Assembly: GCA_023229785.1 (NCBI GenBank) | Contig: JALNYV010000002.1 | Location: 1-64,000 of the forward strand | Reading direction: 5' to 3' | Source: Candidatus Dojkabacteria bacterium | GTDB taxonomy: Bacteria > Patescibacteria > Dojkabacteria > SC72 | DNA length: 64,000 nt | Part shown: positions 47,804 to 56,277 of the stretch, piece after piece | Numbering within the stretch: position 1 is the stretch's first letter | Layout: every line of letters begins with the position of its first letter | The notes under the pieces: model-generated | Told to the model about the DNA's origin: nothing | Databases searched by the model: none | What the model saw: only the letters and a program-made list of their open reading frames with translations | Made by a program: the position numbers and the translations under genes

Positions 47804-48667
47804 TTAATATCTTGATTTATTAAACGCATCATGATACGCACTAGCTACATCCGTATTGAAACCATGATCTCTTGCTACAATATGCTTAGATCCATCTGGA
47901 TGATGAAATACACCCATATTCTTAATTTGTCTATAATCATTTGGAGGATGACCAGTATTATTATGGTAATCAGCAAATTTCTGTACTAATGGATGTTCAT
48001 CAACATGATCTAAATGAGTATCTTCATGTTTAGATCCCCAATATTTACCATTCTGTCTATTATGAGTACGTTCAAGAGCACTACAAAATTCATCATGAGA
48101 AATCCCTTTAGGATGTTCCTTAGTTTTCGTTAAGTCCTTAAACTGTTTCTTACTAACATCATCAGAATGTCCTACATGCGTCCATTCATGGTTATCGTGG
48201 TCATGGTCGATTAATGGAGGAAATATACCATGTTCATGATTTGAATGATACTCACCTTTATTGTCACCTTGAGTTAATACACGATAACTATGATTTACCC
48301 AATGATCACCACCTTCTGCTTCATTCTGTAGAGCACCTAAACTTTTACCATCATGTTTACTTTTATTATGATGTTTCTCTAAAACCCCTCGAATAGCAAC
48401 TTTAGTACCAACAGAGATCTTTTCAGGCTTACCATCAAGAGTTATAGGATGTTTTTCTTCATGCTTCATATAAGCTCTAGAAGATCCACTAGGCATATTA
48501 CCTTCAATACCTGTCTTCTCACCTTTAGCTGATAATTCTTTTATCTTATTAGCTAAAATAGTTTTCTTTGAGACTGTTCCATCTTTACCTTTTATGATCT
48601 CTTGTAAATCTGGATGTAAAGCCTCAACGATCAAATTATCTAAAAACTCTTTAAAATTCCTTACCAT
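47804..48667 (-). CDS. His-rich conserved protein (tandem paralog A)
   Basis: 287 aa. Shares with its upstream neighbour the blocks KGEKTGIEGNMPSGSSRAYM, SLGALQNEAEGGDHWVNHSY, HEHGIFPPLIDHDH, PKGISHDEFCSALERTHNRQ and PDGSKHIVARDHGF. Unusually rich in His. No enzyme motif recognised. A late promoter ahead of the pair suggests a late or virion-associated protein. Confidence 0.6.
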   Translation of the reverse strand: MVRNFKEFLDNLIVEALHPDLQEIIKGKDGTVSKKTILANKIKELSAKGEKTGIEGNMPSGSSRAYMKHEEKHPITLDGKPEKISVGTKVAIRGVLEKHHNKSKHDGKSLGALQNEAEGGDHWVNHSYRVLTQGDNKGEYHSNHEHGIFPPLIDHDHDNHEWTHVGHSDDVSKKQFKDLTKTKEHPKGISHDEFCSALERTHNRQNGKYWGSKHEDTHLDHVDEHPLVQKFADYHNNTGHPPNDYRQIKNMGVFHHPDGSKHIVARDHGFNTDVASAYHDAFNKSRY

Positions 48668-48668
48668 T

Positions 48669-49562
48669 TCATTTATCCTTTGTTAATAGTCCTAGTGAAT
48701 CTCCGACAGCCCGAATACCAGCCTTTCTATATGCTCCAGCAACATCATGAGAGAATCCATGATCTCTTGCTACGATATATTTAGGTCCATCTGGATGTTG
48801 AAATACTCCCATATTTTCTATATTCTTATAATCGTATGGTGGATTTCCAGTGTGTTCATGATAATGGTCAAACTTCTTAACAAGAGGATGTTTAGAAACT
48901 TTATCTAAATTCTTTTCCCACTCTTCATTACCTGGATGATATCGGCCCTGTCTTTGTTCATGACTTCTTTCTAATGATTGTCTAAATTCATCATGTGAAA
49001 TCCCTTCAGGGTGAGAAGGGGTTTTTGTATATTCTTGAAAGTCCTTCTTCGTCACATCTTTAGCATGACCTACCTGTGACCATTCATGATGTTTATTATC
49101 GTGGCCAATTAATGGAGGAAAGATCCCATGTTTTTTATTAGTAGTAAAGGTCTTATTATCAATACCTTTTTTTAATACTCTATATTTATTGTTGATCTCA
49201 TCATTAGCATTCTCAGCATGATTCTGAAGTGCTCCGAGACTCAATCCTCTATGTTCATTTTTGTTATGATGTTCATCTAATTTAGCTCTAATTGCAACTT
49301 TAGTCCCTATAGGAATATTTGCTGGGCTACCATCCAAGTCGATTGTATGTGAGGTGTCGCTTCTCATATAAGCTCTTGATGAACCTTTAGGCATGTTCCC
49401 TTCAATTCCGGTCTTCTCACCACGTTCAGATAATTCTTTAATCTTACTTGTGAGTAGAGCTTGTTTCGGTTTATTAGTTTTAGCTTTAACAATAGCTTTC
49501 AACTCTGGATGTAGTTCTTCTACAACCAGAGTTGATAAAAAATCTTTAAATGATAAAGTCAT
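48669..49562 (-). CDS. His-rich conserved protein (tandem paralog B)
   Basis: 297 aa, same architecture as paralog A with about half the positions shared, so an old duplication. 1-bp gap to paralog A. GGAG precedes the ATG; TATAAATA lies 27 nt upstream. Confidence 0.6.
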   Translation of the reverse strand: MTLSFKDFLSTLVVEELHPELKAIVKAKTNKPKQALLTSKIKELSERGEKTGIEGNMPKGSSRAYMRSDTSHTIDLDGSPANIPIGTKVAIRAKLDEHHNKNEHRGLSLGALQNHAENANDEINNKYRVLKKGIDNKTFTTNKKHGIFPPLIGHDNKHHEWSQVGHAKDVTKKDFQEYTKTPSHPEGISHDEFRQSLERSHEQRQGRYHPGNEEWEKNLDKVSKHPLVKKFDHYHEHTGNPPYDYKNIENMGVFQHPDGPKYIVARDHGFSHDVAGAYRKAGIRAVGDSLGLLTKDK

Positions 49563-49588
49563 AAATATACTCCAAATATTTTTACTTA

Positions 49589-49596
49589 TATTTATA
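49589..49596 (-). promoter_or_regulatory. T4-type late promoter (TATAAATA) for the paralog pair
   Basis: Exact octamer 27 nt upstream of the 49562 start; predicted transcript would have a short leader containing GGAG. Confidence 0.65.
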
Positions 49597-50113
49597 CTCT
49601 AAAATGTTTTAAGATATCATCAAAAGCTATTGGTGTGAAATTAATATGTTCAACACAAACTGAGAAATACCAAGGATCATCATCACCATAAGAATCAAGT
49701 ATAGACCATTCATGAAGGTGTCCGTGTACGTTTCCTAAGAACCTCTCAGATCCATATCTATGCAAAGGAAAGTGTGTAAGGATTAATTTATCTAACTTAT
49801 GTGACCCTCTAATATCCTTAAAATATGGTAAATAACACTTTAAAGGGTGTATATCATGATTACCTTTAATTAAGACTTTAGTACCATTGAGTCTATCCAT
49901 AATCTTAATACCATTACGATTCATAGAGACATCACCTAAATGGTATACCTTATCCTCAACTTTAACCATATTATTCCAATTATCAACCATAGCTTCATCC
50001 ATTTCTTCAACAGAATCCCAAGGTCTAACAGGTTTTCCATTTAACTCACTGATCCATGATGTAATATTGGTATGGTTAAAGTGAGTATCTGATATCAAGA
50101 ACACATTACTCAT
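49592..50113 (-). CDS. Small metallophosphoesterase
   Basis: 173 aa from the ATG at 50113, overlapping the end of the phosphatase gene. SDTHFNHTNI, YHLGDVSMN, LIKGNHDIHP, LTHFPLHRYG and NVHGHLHEWS are the five phosphoesterase motifs. It sits in one operon with a Cys phosphatase and RtcB, suggesting end processing of RNA or nucleotides (inference). Confidence 0.8.
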   Translation of the reverse strand: MSNVFLISDTHFNHTNITSWISELNGKPVRPWDSVEEMDEAMVDNWNNMVKVEDKVYHLGDVSMNRNGIKIMDRLNGTKVLIKGNHDIHPLKCYLPYFKDIRGSHKLDKLILTHFPLHRYGSERFLGNVHGHLHEWSILDSYGDDDPWYFSVCVEHINFTPIAFDDILKHFRV

Positions 50114-50519
50114 AGGTCCATCCAAGAACCTTCATCATTTTAGTTTTAACAAGAATGTTAGGATTCCTATAGAACTTTTTATCTTTAAATCCCATCATAA
50201 CTCCAACCTCACAAACAGCTCCTGATCGACAGATGCCCATATGACAATGGACAATGACGTTCATTCCATTATCATAAGCATACTTTAGGGACTCTATGAT
50301 ATCTTCAGCTTGTTTATCTGTAATCTTGGCTTCATCATACTCTGGAGCATCATTCTCCTCATAATCTAGAAACTCAAACTGACGAACTTCTTTAAACTTA
50401 AACTTAGATTTAGGAAAACCATATGCTGGATCAACTATCTGAATCAACATAGAATTACTTCCTGGATTTGTATGATCACCATCCTTCAATCTTTGCATAG
50501 ATATATTTTGAATCCACAT
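50106..50519 (-). CDS. Dual-specificity/tyrosine phosphatase-like protein
   Basis: 137 aa. VIVHCHMGICRSGA holds the C-x5-R signature with nucleophile Cys92 and Arg98. Members act on phosphoproteins or, in some cases, on RNA 5' ends. The downstream phosphoesterase and upstream RtcB make an RNA substrate worth considering. Confidence 0.75.
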   Translation of the reverse strand: MWIQNISMQRLKDGDHTNPGSNSMLIQIVDPAYGFPKSKFKFKEVRQFEFLDYEENDAPEYDEAKITDKQAEDIIESLKYAYDNGMNVIVHCHMGICRSGAVCEVGVMMGFKDKKFYRNPNILVKTKMMKVLGWTYE

Positions 50520-50523
50520 CTTA

Positions 50524-51702
50524 TCACCCTTTAATAACTGCTATAGGAATTAATTTTTCAACAATATTAACTAAATCTTTTTGGTTTTCCATCACAACAT
50601 CAATATCTTTATATGCACTTGGAGCTTCATCTAGTGAGTCTACGTTAATCATATTATGTAAGATACCTTGACTATTGAGTATATTCATTTCCATCTGTAA
50701 GTCAAGTTCTTTCTTTGCTCTTTTTCTAGACATCAATCGACCTGCACCATGAGAGCAAGAATTAAAACTCTCAGGATTACCTAAACCACTAACAATATAA
50801 GACGAGGTTCCCTGAGATCCCGGAATAATACCCAACTCACCCTTTTTAGCTGAAGTAGCACCTTTCCGATGAATTAAAACATTTTCACCAAAGTGATTCT
50901 CCATAGTTACATAATTATGATGGATTGAATGACTGAAAACCTCTAATACCTTTTCATCTGCAAGAATATGTCTAAATGATTGTACTACATTTTTTAGAAT
51001 ATATCTTCTATTATACTCTGCAAACTTAACACAAGCATTCATTTCATTCATGTAGTCATAATAGTCAGAGTCACCATATGGGAGGAATGCTAGTTCATAA
51101 TCCTCTGGTACTGAAGAATACCATAATTTATTCTTCTCAATAGCGACTTTATTATAATACTCTGCAACTTGCTTACCTAAATTACGAGAACCAGTGTGGA
51201 TCATTACCCAAATATCATCATTAACTGATTTTTGAATTTCAATAAAGTGATTACCACCTCCAAGAGTTCCCATACTATTAATAGCATTATCAAGATTTCG
51301 ACTGATAACATTCAAACCACCATTCATCATATCTGAAGGGAGATTCCGAAGACTGTTAACTCCTGAAGAATGCTTTGAGAATCCTACAGGTACACTATCC
51401 TTAATATCTTCAACAATAGAAACTAACTGTTCTCTATTGATATCAGAGGTTTTAAGATTCAATTTAGCAGTTATAACACCACATCCAATATCAACACCAA
51501 CAGCATTAGGGATAACAACACCTTTAGTTGCTAATACACCACCGATAGGCATCCCAAATCCACAATGAGCATCAGGCATTAATGCGACATGATGGAAGGC
51601 GAAAGGAAGTCTCGAAAGATTCTTAACCTGTTCTAAAGCTGCTTCCTCTAAATCACTTGCCCATATCTTAACTGGAATACCATCATATCGCATTACTTTC
51701 AT
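50524..51702 (-). CDS. rtcB: RNA-splicing ligase RtcB
   Basis: 392 aa. Metal and catalytic motifs: MPDAHCGFGMPIGG, GVDIGCGV (Cys74), GGGNHFIE, HSIHHNYV, GSQGTSSYIV and CSHGAGRLMSR, where the His is guanylylated in known RtcB. RtcB joins 2',3'-cyclic phosphate (or 3'-P) to 5'-OH ends, as in tRNA splicing and repair. No archease or RtcA is visible. In this genome it lies near interrupted and permuted tRNA genes. Confidence 0.95.
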   Translation of the reverse strand: MKVMRYDGIPVKIWASDLEEAALEQVKNLSRLPFAFHHVALMPDAHCGFGMPIGGVLATKGVVIPNAVGVDIGCGVITAKLNLKTSDINREQLVSIVEDIKDSVPVGFSKHSSGVNSLRNLPSDMMNGGLNVISRNLDNAINSMGTLGGGNHFIEIQKSVNDDIWVMIHTGSRNLGKQVAEYYNKVAIEKNKLWYSSVPEDYELAFLPYGDSDYYDYMNEMNACVKFAEYNRRYILKNVVQSFRHILADEKVLEVFSHSIHHNYVTMENHFGENVLIHRKGATSAKKGELGIIPGSQGTSSYIVSGLGNPESFNSCSHGAGRLMSRKRAKKELDLQMEMNILNSQGILHNMINVDSLDEAPSAYKDIDVVMENQKDLVNIVEKLIPIAVIKG

Positions 51703-51710
51703 ATTATACC

Positions 51711-53041
51711 TCAGATTTTAAATTGTTCATCAGCATTAATCCTTACTTGATGAAAACCATACTCTTTAATGAACTCACTGTCAATCCAAATATCACTTAA
51801 ATCTCTGTGATTTAAACGGCCACCTCGACTAGCTTTCCAAGGAGCATCAGAAGGCTCTTTGAATGCATCTTTCCACTCATCACCAATCTGAATAGCTGAG
51901 AGTTTCATAGCAAACTTCAAAGTATCTCTGTTAACTTGCTGAAGACTACCACCACCCATACCAAATGCTAGATTATCTCCACTCCAATTCTCCTTTAAGA
52001 TAGCATCATAAATCTTCTGAATGCTCTCAGGGCCGTCAATACTATCTCCCTGAATCAAGCGAACATTATTGAGTACCTTATATCCTTTATCATTAACTTT
52101 ACAACCATAGCCTTCCTGAAGCTCATTTAGAGTCCTCAAAACAACCTCTGAAGGATTCCCACTATCAGGACGAACAACTAAGATAGTTCCAGAGTCGATT
52201 ACCTGTTGCTTTAGTTCACCACACCACCCATTCTTGACTGCATTGGATAGATTATAGCTATCGGATACTACAGCAACTAACTTATTTTGTCCACCAAATT
52301 GATCCAACATATTCTTGTAGGCTTTAAACTCGTTTTCCTTACCCAAGAAGTCATTGTGCTGTGCTCTGCTGCTGGAATACTAAATCCAGGCATTACAAAT
52401 CTACCTGTCGTGTAATACTTCTCAACACCAAAGATGCCAGTAACAGTGTCAGTACCCATAAAAGAAACTAACTCAGCCATTCCTCCAAGTTCTGCACTTT
52501 CTTCAGAAGATACTCCACGATATCCAAAACTGTGTAATTTAAAGTTAATTGCCTCTGGAGAACCTGTCTTAACTAGGTTATCAAAAATCACTTTCTTGCA
52601 TTCATTAATCTTTGTCGCTACTGTAATTGGATACCAGACTTGAAGTAATCGTGTCTCAATCCATCCAGGTAGCCATCCAAAACCACCAACAGTACTCTCA
52701 ATAGTAACTAAAGGAGTCTTAGTTTTATAGATCTTCCCTTCTTCAACTGCACGAATCCTTAGAGGGTAATAACCTAATTTAATAAGATCTAGCCAACCTT
52801 TAACGTTGAAACATCCAAGACCATGTTCAGTCCAAAATCTATTTGCTTCATATACCTCTTCAACAGTTGGGAGACGACTGAGAAGTTTCTTGATGACTGC
52901 TTGAAGACCAAAGAAGAGCAATTTATCAGCTCCACCTCGACTTTCAATGTAATAAAATGTGTTGTTAGTGTTCTCTGGAAATTGTAACCAGTGAGAAACC
53001 TTATAACTGTCTGCCTGATATACTAAACTATTTCTATTCAT
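51711..53041 (-). CDS. nadV: Nicotinamide phosphoribosyltransferase NadV, split by a 1-nt frameshift
   Basis: The N-terminal part (53041 to about 52345: VYQADSYKVSHWLQFPENTN ... FSIPAAEHSTMTSW) and the C-terminal part (about 52343 to 51711: GKENEFKAYKNMLDQFGGQN ... VVRPDSGNPSEV, QGDSIDGP) together give a full NAMPT. The frames change at GGG 52342-52344; the expected sequence TSWGKENE would need one more G. A deletion, a sequencing error in the short G run, or slippage are all possible. With NadM it would rebuild NAD from nicotinamide. Confidence 0.8.
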
Positions 53042-53093
53042 AATTTTCTCCTTTTCCTTGCTATCATTAAACCAAGGATTTTAGATTTATAAG

Positions 53094-53256
53094 AATCACT
53101 GACAGGATTCGATACCTATATGGGTTTTAACATGCCCTTTGTTTTCTTTTTGTTCGCTGTAGGAGTGTGTTAATTCTCCAACTTTTGCTTATTAGGCAGA
53201 CGGATTACTGTTTCCCATACAACTAACATTAGCGTCTATCTTCCGCCACAGTGATT
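53094..53256 (-). ncRNA. tRNA-like structured RNA with large insertion
   Basis: Ends AATCACTG/CAGTGATT pair over 8 bp. A Leu-type D region (GTGGCGG...GACGC) follows the 5' end and a T-arm-like hairpin ATAGG-TATCGAAT-CCTGT precedes the 3' end, but its loop has 8 nt. About 100 nt lie between, including the AAAAGTT-GGAG...CTCC-TACAGCGAACAAAA motif seen in the tRNA inserts at 59842-60076. It may be a divergent tRNA with an insert, a remnant, or a Y-RNA-like RNA. Confidence 0.45.
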
Positions 53257-53261
53257 AAACT

Positions 53262-53429
53262 TTAATATATGTCAATATCAATATCTTTTGCTACTTTAAT
53301 TTTTCCTAGACAATAATCACATTATGTTTCAGCATTTCTAGGATCACCCACCCAACCATTTAACCATTCATCACAATATGGACACTGAGCTTTAATATCA
53401 GTCGCTATAAAATATGTTATTTCTTTCAT
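53262..53429 (-). pseudogene. Small zinc-ribbon gene with an in-frame UAA
   Basis: ATG at 53429 overlaps the NadM stop (ATGA). It encodes MKEITYFIATDIKAQCPYCD then EWLNGWVGDPRNAET, a TAA at 53322-53324, and continues in the same frame with CDYCLGKIKVAKDIDIDIY to a second TAA. The two CxxC knuckles of one zinc ribbon are thus separated by the stop. Either a fresh nonsense mutation or stop-codon readthrough. The 35-aa upstream piece alone would lack half the metal site. Confidence 0.6.
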
Positions 53430-54403
53430 ATTACTCTATATTCCCCCAAAAGACTATACATCATGTCCTTATGTTCATCCACTATAACAGATAATAAAGA
53501 TTGTGCAAGAACAAACCATCTTAACTCATCGATATCATCACTTGCTTGAGGTAAATCACCATCGTACTCACCAATAAATAGTGAAGAAGTGATTTTATCA
53601 GCCTCACTTCGATATCTCCAATCATCTATAACAAAAGATTTTAGGTATCGCAAGCCTTTTAATGATAAACAAGTCTCTTCTATCACTTCTCTCAGAGCAG
53701 CAGACTCTAAGGTTTCTCCAGGATTAACAAAACCACCTACGAAGCGATATTTTGGCTCTCCTTTGCGTTTTCCTAGCATTACAGATAGGGTATTATATTT
53801 TCTTCCAATAATGGCTATATCGACTGTTGGGAAGCATTTAGGCCATTGGTTATTTACGGCCCAAATAACACCCTTACGAAACTCAGGAGAACCAGCAACC
53901 AAATTAGAAATCTTTTTACGAATCTCTGTTCCTGATGTGAATATGGTTTGCTCTAATTCTTCAGTTTCATACTTTCCAGAATAATATTTAATGAAAGAAT
54001 CTCTGGAACCATAGAGGATTACAGTTTGCTTTGGACCTGAAATAATTTTGATTTGATTGTCTAAATTATCACTCCAAGAGATATCAGAATATTGATCCAT
54101 AATGTAAAGTACAATGATATCAGGAAATTTTTCGAGGATCATTTTCTTCCTCGATTCAAAATCTAGAGGATTCCTTACAGTACACTTACAAGGACTCAAT
54201 CCTAGAAATACTATTACTTTTCTGTGATTATTTACGATCTGATTGATAAGACTAATGTGACCGTCATGTAGTTCATCAACTTGAAATCGACCTACAATAA
54301 CACCAACATCTGCTTTTTGTTTGACTTGAGGAACGCTAGAATTAGAGAAGATATCCTCTGGTTGCTTTCCTGGAAATACACCACCAACAGTTTTATTTAA
54401 CAT
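53426..54403 (-). CDS. nadM: Bifunctional NMN adenylyltransferase / Nudix hydrolase
   Basis: 325 aa from the ATG at 54403 (AAGGAG upstream; an in-frame start at 54439 lacks one). Residues about 30-185 are a nucleotidyltransferase (VGVIVGRFQVDELHDGHISL with the HxGH motif, later FTSGTEIRKKI). Residues about 200-325 are a Nudix domain (GGFVNPGETLESAALREVIE ET). NadM converts NMN to NAD, completing a two-step salvage with NadV. Confidence 0.9.
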   Translation of the reverse strand: MLNKTVGGVFPGKQPEDIFSNSSVPQVKQKADVGVIVGRFQVDELHDGHISLINQIVNNHRKVIVFLGLSPCKCTVRNPLDFESRKKMILEKFPDIIVLYIMDQYSDISWSDNLDNQIKIISGPKQTVILYGSRDSFIKYYSGKYETEELEQTIFTSGTEIRKKISNLVAGSPEFRKGVIWAVNNQWPKCFPTVDIAIIGRKYNTLSVMLGKRKGEPKYRFVGGFVNPGETLESAALREVIEETCLSLKGLRYLKSFVIDDWRYRSEADKITSSLFIGEYDGDLPQASDDIDELRWFVLAQSLLSVIVDEHKDMMYSLLGEYRVI

Positions 54404-54516
54404 TTTGATCTCCTTTCTTGTATCATCATTAACATACAAGATTTAGAATTACAGGATGATATTTAAGGTTAGATTATGAGTCCAAGTTTGGTTTATTTTG
54501 CTGTTATCATCCTTTG

Positions 54517-54587
54517 AGCGGAGTGTCAGAATCGAACTGACATTCTTTGATTGGAAATCAAGAGTCCTACCATTAAACGAACCCCGC
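54517..54587 (-). tRNA. tRNA-Gly(UCC)
   Basis: Acceptor GCGGGGT/ACTCCGC, anticodon stem CTTGA/TCAAA (one mismatch) with loop TTTCCAA, T arm GTCAG-TTCGATT-CTGAC. No insert, unlike the second Gly(UCC) gene at 59842. Confidence 0.85.
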
Positions 54588-54596
54588 ATAATCATA

Positions 54597-54670
54597 TCAG
54601 ATGTTATAAAAGTTGGCTGTCCCTTACTATCCAGGCTAGTCGATTCTAACCTTACTCTCATAACATCTGA
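54597..54670 (-). ncRNA. Structured RNA after the Ro60-like gene (Y-RNA candidate)
   Basis: Perfect 11-bp terminal stem TCAGATGTTAT/ATAACATCTGA encloses a hairpin GGTTAG-AATCGA-CTAGCC and an unpaired tail. It lies 5 nt after the stop of the DUF2828/Ro60-like gene. Bacterial Y RNAs are small, have a long terminal stem and are often encoded beside Ro60 (Rsr); identity is a guess from context. Confidence 0.45.
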
Positions 54671-54675
54671 CGTTC

Positions 54676-56091
54676 TTACATTACTGAATAACGATCTTGC
54701 ATAATTGTTTTCATCATAATTGCTTCAGGGGTAAAATCACTAGGATCAGCACCTAAAACACTGGCCATAATTGCAGGACTAAAACCAGACACTAAAGCAG
54801 TTCCAGATTGATCATACTTAACTGGAGCATTATCTGAAGCGTTAAGATTCCAGAAAACTACATTAGGAATTTTATAACCAGCAGCCTCATACTTTCGAGC
54901 AATCATCTCAATTGCAGAGTCATCGTGACGTACACAACGATCAAATTGCATATCAGACAAAATCAAAAGCATATTAGGCATCTCTTCTTGAGGAACTTTA
55001 CCTTTTACAGCAACATCAAGAATCTTATTAAATGCAGCATGAAGATTAGTATTCATTGCCCAAGTTGAACGTACCATTTGATCAATCTTTTGATTAATAC
55101 GTCCAGTTAAATGTAATAACTGAGGAGTTTCGGAGAAAGTTAAAAACGTATCCTTAAACTTTCCAAGATTCTTATCAGCTAGATATAAACCTAAAGATAC
55201 TGCAACATCTAGACAGGTAACTGAATCATTCTTACCTGCTGGACATGTCATAGAACCAGATACATCAACAAGAGGTAAAACATTAGCATCACTAACATAA
55301 TTAGGTAGTGCTTCCCATTGTTTTTCAATAAAATCTAATTCAGTTGCATTAAAATTAGATCTATATCCTCCAATACGTCCCTTTAATACTTCATGTGGGA
55401 AAATAGCTGAAGCATTAACCTTTACTTTTGGATCAGTACCCTTAACTAGAGCCTCAACATACTCTGCAAATTTTGGAGTATTCTTATAAAAAGCTTTCTT
55501 GTATCGACTAGCAGCTACTGAAGGTACATGAGAAAAATTAATATTATCCCAATCCTTTACACACATTTGAGTCTCTACAACATTAGTAAGTTCAACTAGA
55601 CGCTTACGATAAAATTTTGGAGTCCATCCTAGAAAAGTTCGTAATTGAACTGCAATACTACCCTTTCGAGGCATCCATTTAGCACAGAGACTGTTGTTAT
55701 TTTCAAGAGCAATAGTAATCATCTTGAAAGCATAATGTTGCATTTCTTCAGTTTTAAAAATTAACATATCATCCCAACGACCTAACTCTGGAATCTTGTT
55801 AATGAGAGCAACACAAGAGTTTTTATCATTAATCTCAAGATATTGTAGAATATCTCTGAAAATTTTTCGTTCACCAGCACCACCTCGAATATCTCGAACC
55901 CAAGCTGCAATCCTTAGAGCTATATCCTGATTCTCAACGTATGCTCCAACGAAATTAGGAATAATATTCTTACCACGAGATGCTCCAATTTTGAAGAATA
56001 GATCAACACAAGCATTAGCGGTTGACTTACGAGCCTTCATTCCATTTTCAGTACGAGCTTCTTGGTTCTTTACTGCATCTACGAAATTCAT
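54676..56091 (-). CDS. DUF2828 / TROVE (Ro60-like) vWA protein
   Basis: 471 aa from the ATG at 56091 (GAGGT upstream). N-terminal helical-repeat part begins TENGMKARKSTANACVDLFF as in DUF2828; the C-terminal von Willebrand A domain has the MIDAS DVSGS at 276-280. This layout, HEAT-like ring plus vWA, is that of TROVE/Ro60 proteins, which hold misfolded RNAs and Y RNAs. Placement beside RtcB and structured RNAs fits an RNA quality-control role (inference). Confidence 0.7.
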   Translation of the reverse strand: MNFVDAVKNQEARTENGMKARKSTANACVDLFFKIGASRGKNIIPNFVGAYVENQDIALRIAAWVRDIRGGAGERKIFRDILQYLEINDKNSCVALINKIPELGRWDDMLIFKTEEMQHYAFKMITIALENNNSLCAKWMPRKGSIAVQLRTFLGWTPKFYRKRLVELTNVVETQMCVKDWDNINFSHVPSVAASRYKKAFYKNTPKFAEYVEALVKGTDPKVKVNASAIFPHEVLKGRIGGYRSNFNATELDFIEKQWEALPNYVSDANVLPLVDVSGSMTCPAGKNDSVTCLDVAVSLGLYLADKNLGKFKDTFLTFSETPQLLHLTGRINQKIDQMVRSTWAMNTNLHAAFNKILDVAVKGKVPQEEMPNMLLILSDMQFDRCVRHDDSAIEMIARKYEAAGYKIPNVVFWNLNASDNAPVKYDQSGTALVSGFSPAIMASVLGADPSDFTPEAIMMKTIMQDRYSVM

Positions 56092-56108
56092 AATACACCT
56101 CACTTTAC

Positions 56109-56155
56109 AGGTTAACTTTTTGGCTTTACGCCCCTTTTATTGCTGAACTTAACCT
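56109..56155 (-). repeat. CAGCAA stem-loop element 1
   Basis: Stem AGGTTAA/TTAACCT; 5' internal-loop strand GTTCAGCAATAAAA, inner hairpin with GGC/GCC, 3' strand AAAAAG. Same architecture as the other elements of this zone. Confidence 0.5.
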
Positions 56156-56181
56156 AACTTACTTCATTTCATAAGTCAACT

Positions 56182-56268
56182 GATTAGTTATCATATGATT
56201 CATCACAAATCAAGCCAGATCCGGGCTTTGTTTTACTTGGTGATTGTTTTGTATTGCTGTAACTAATC
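56182..56268 (-). repeat. CAGCAA stem-loop element 2
   Basis: 9-bp stem GATTAGTTA/TAACTAATC, CAGCAATACAAAA on the 5' side and a nested structure including AAGCC-CGGATCT-GGCTT and ATCAC/GTGAT inside. Confidence 0.5.
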
Positions 56269-56277
56269 TTAAATAAC

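Noticed and set aside
52340..52348. Programmed frameshift in nadV
   Set aside because: The site TCT TGG GTA is not a slippery heptamer, so a deletion or sequencing error is more likely than recoding.
54449..54661. 70-aa minus ORF
   Set aside because: It overlaps the structured RNA and the whole tRNA-Gly gene.
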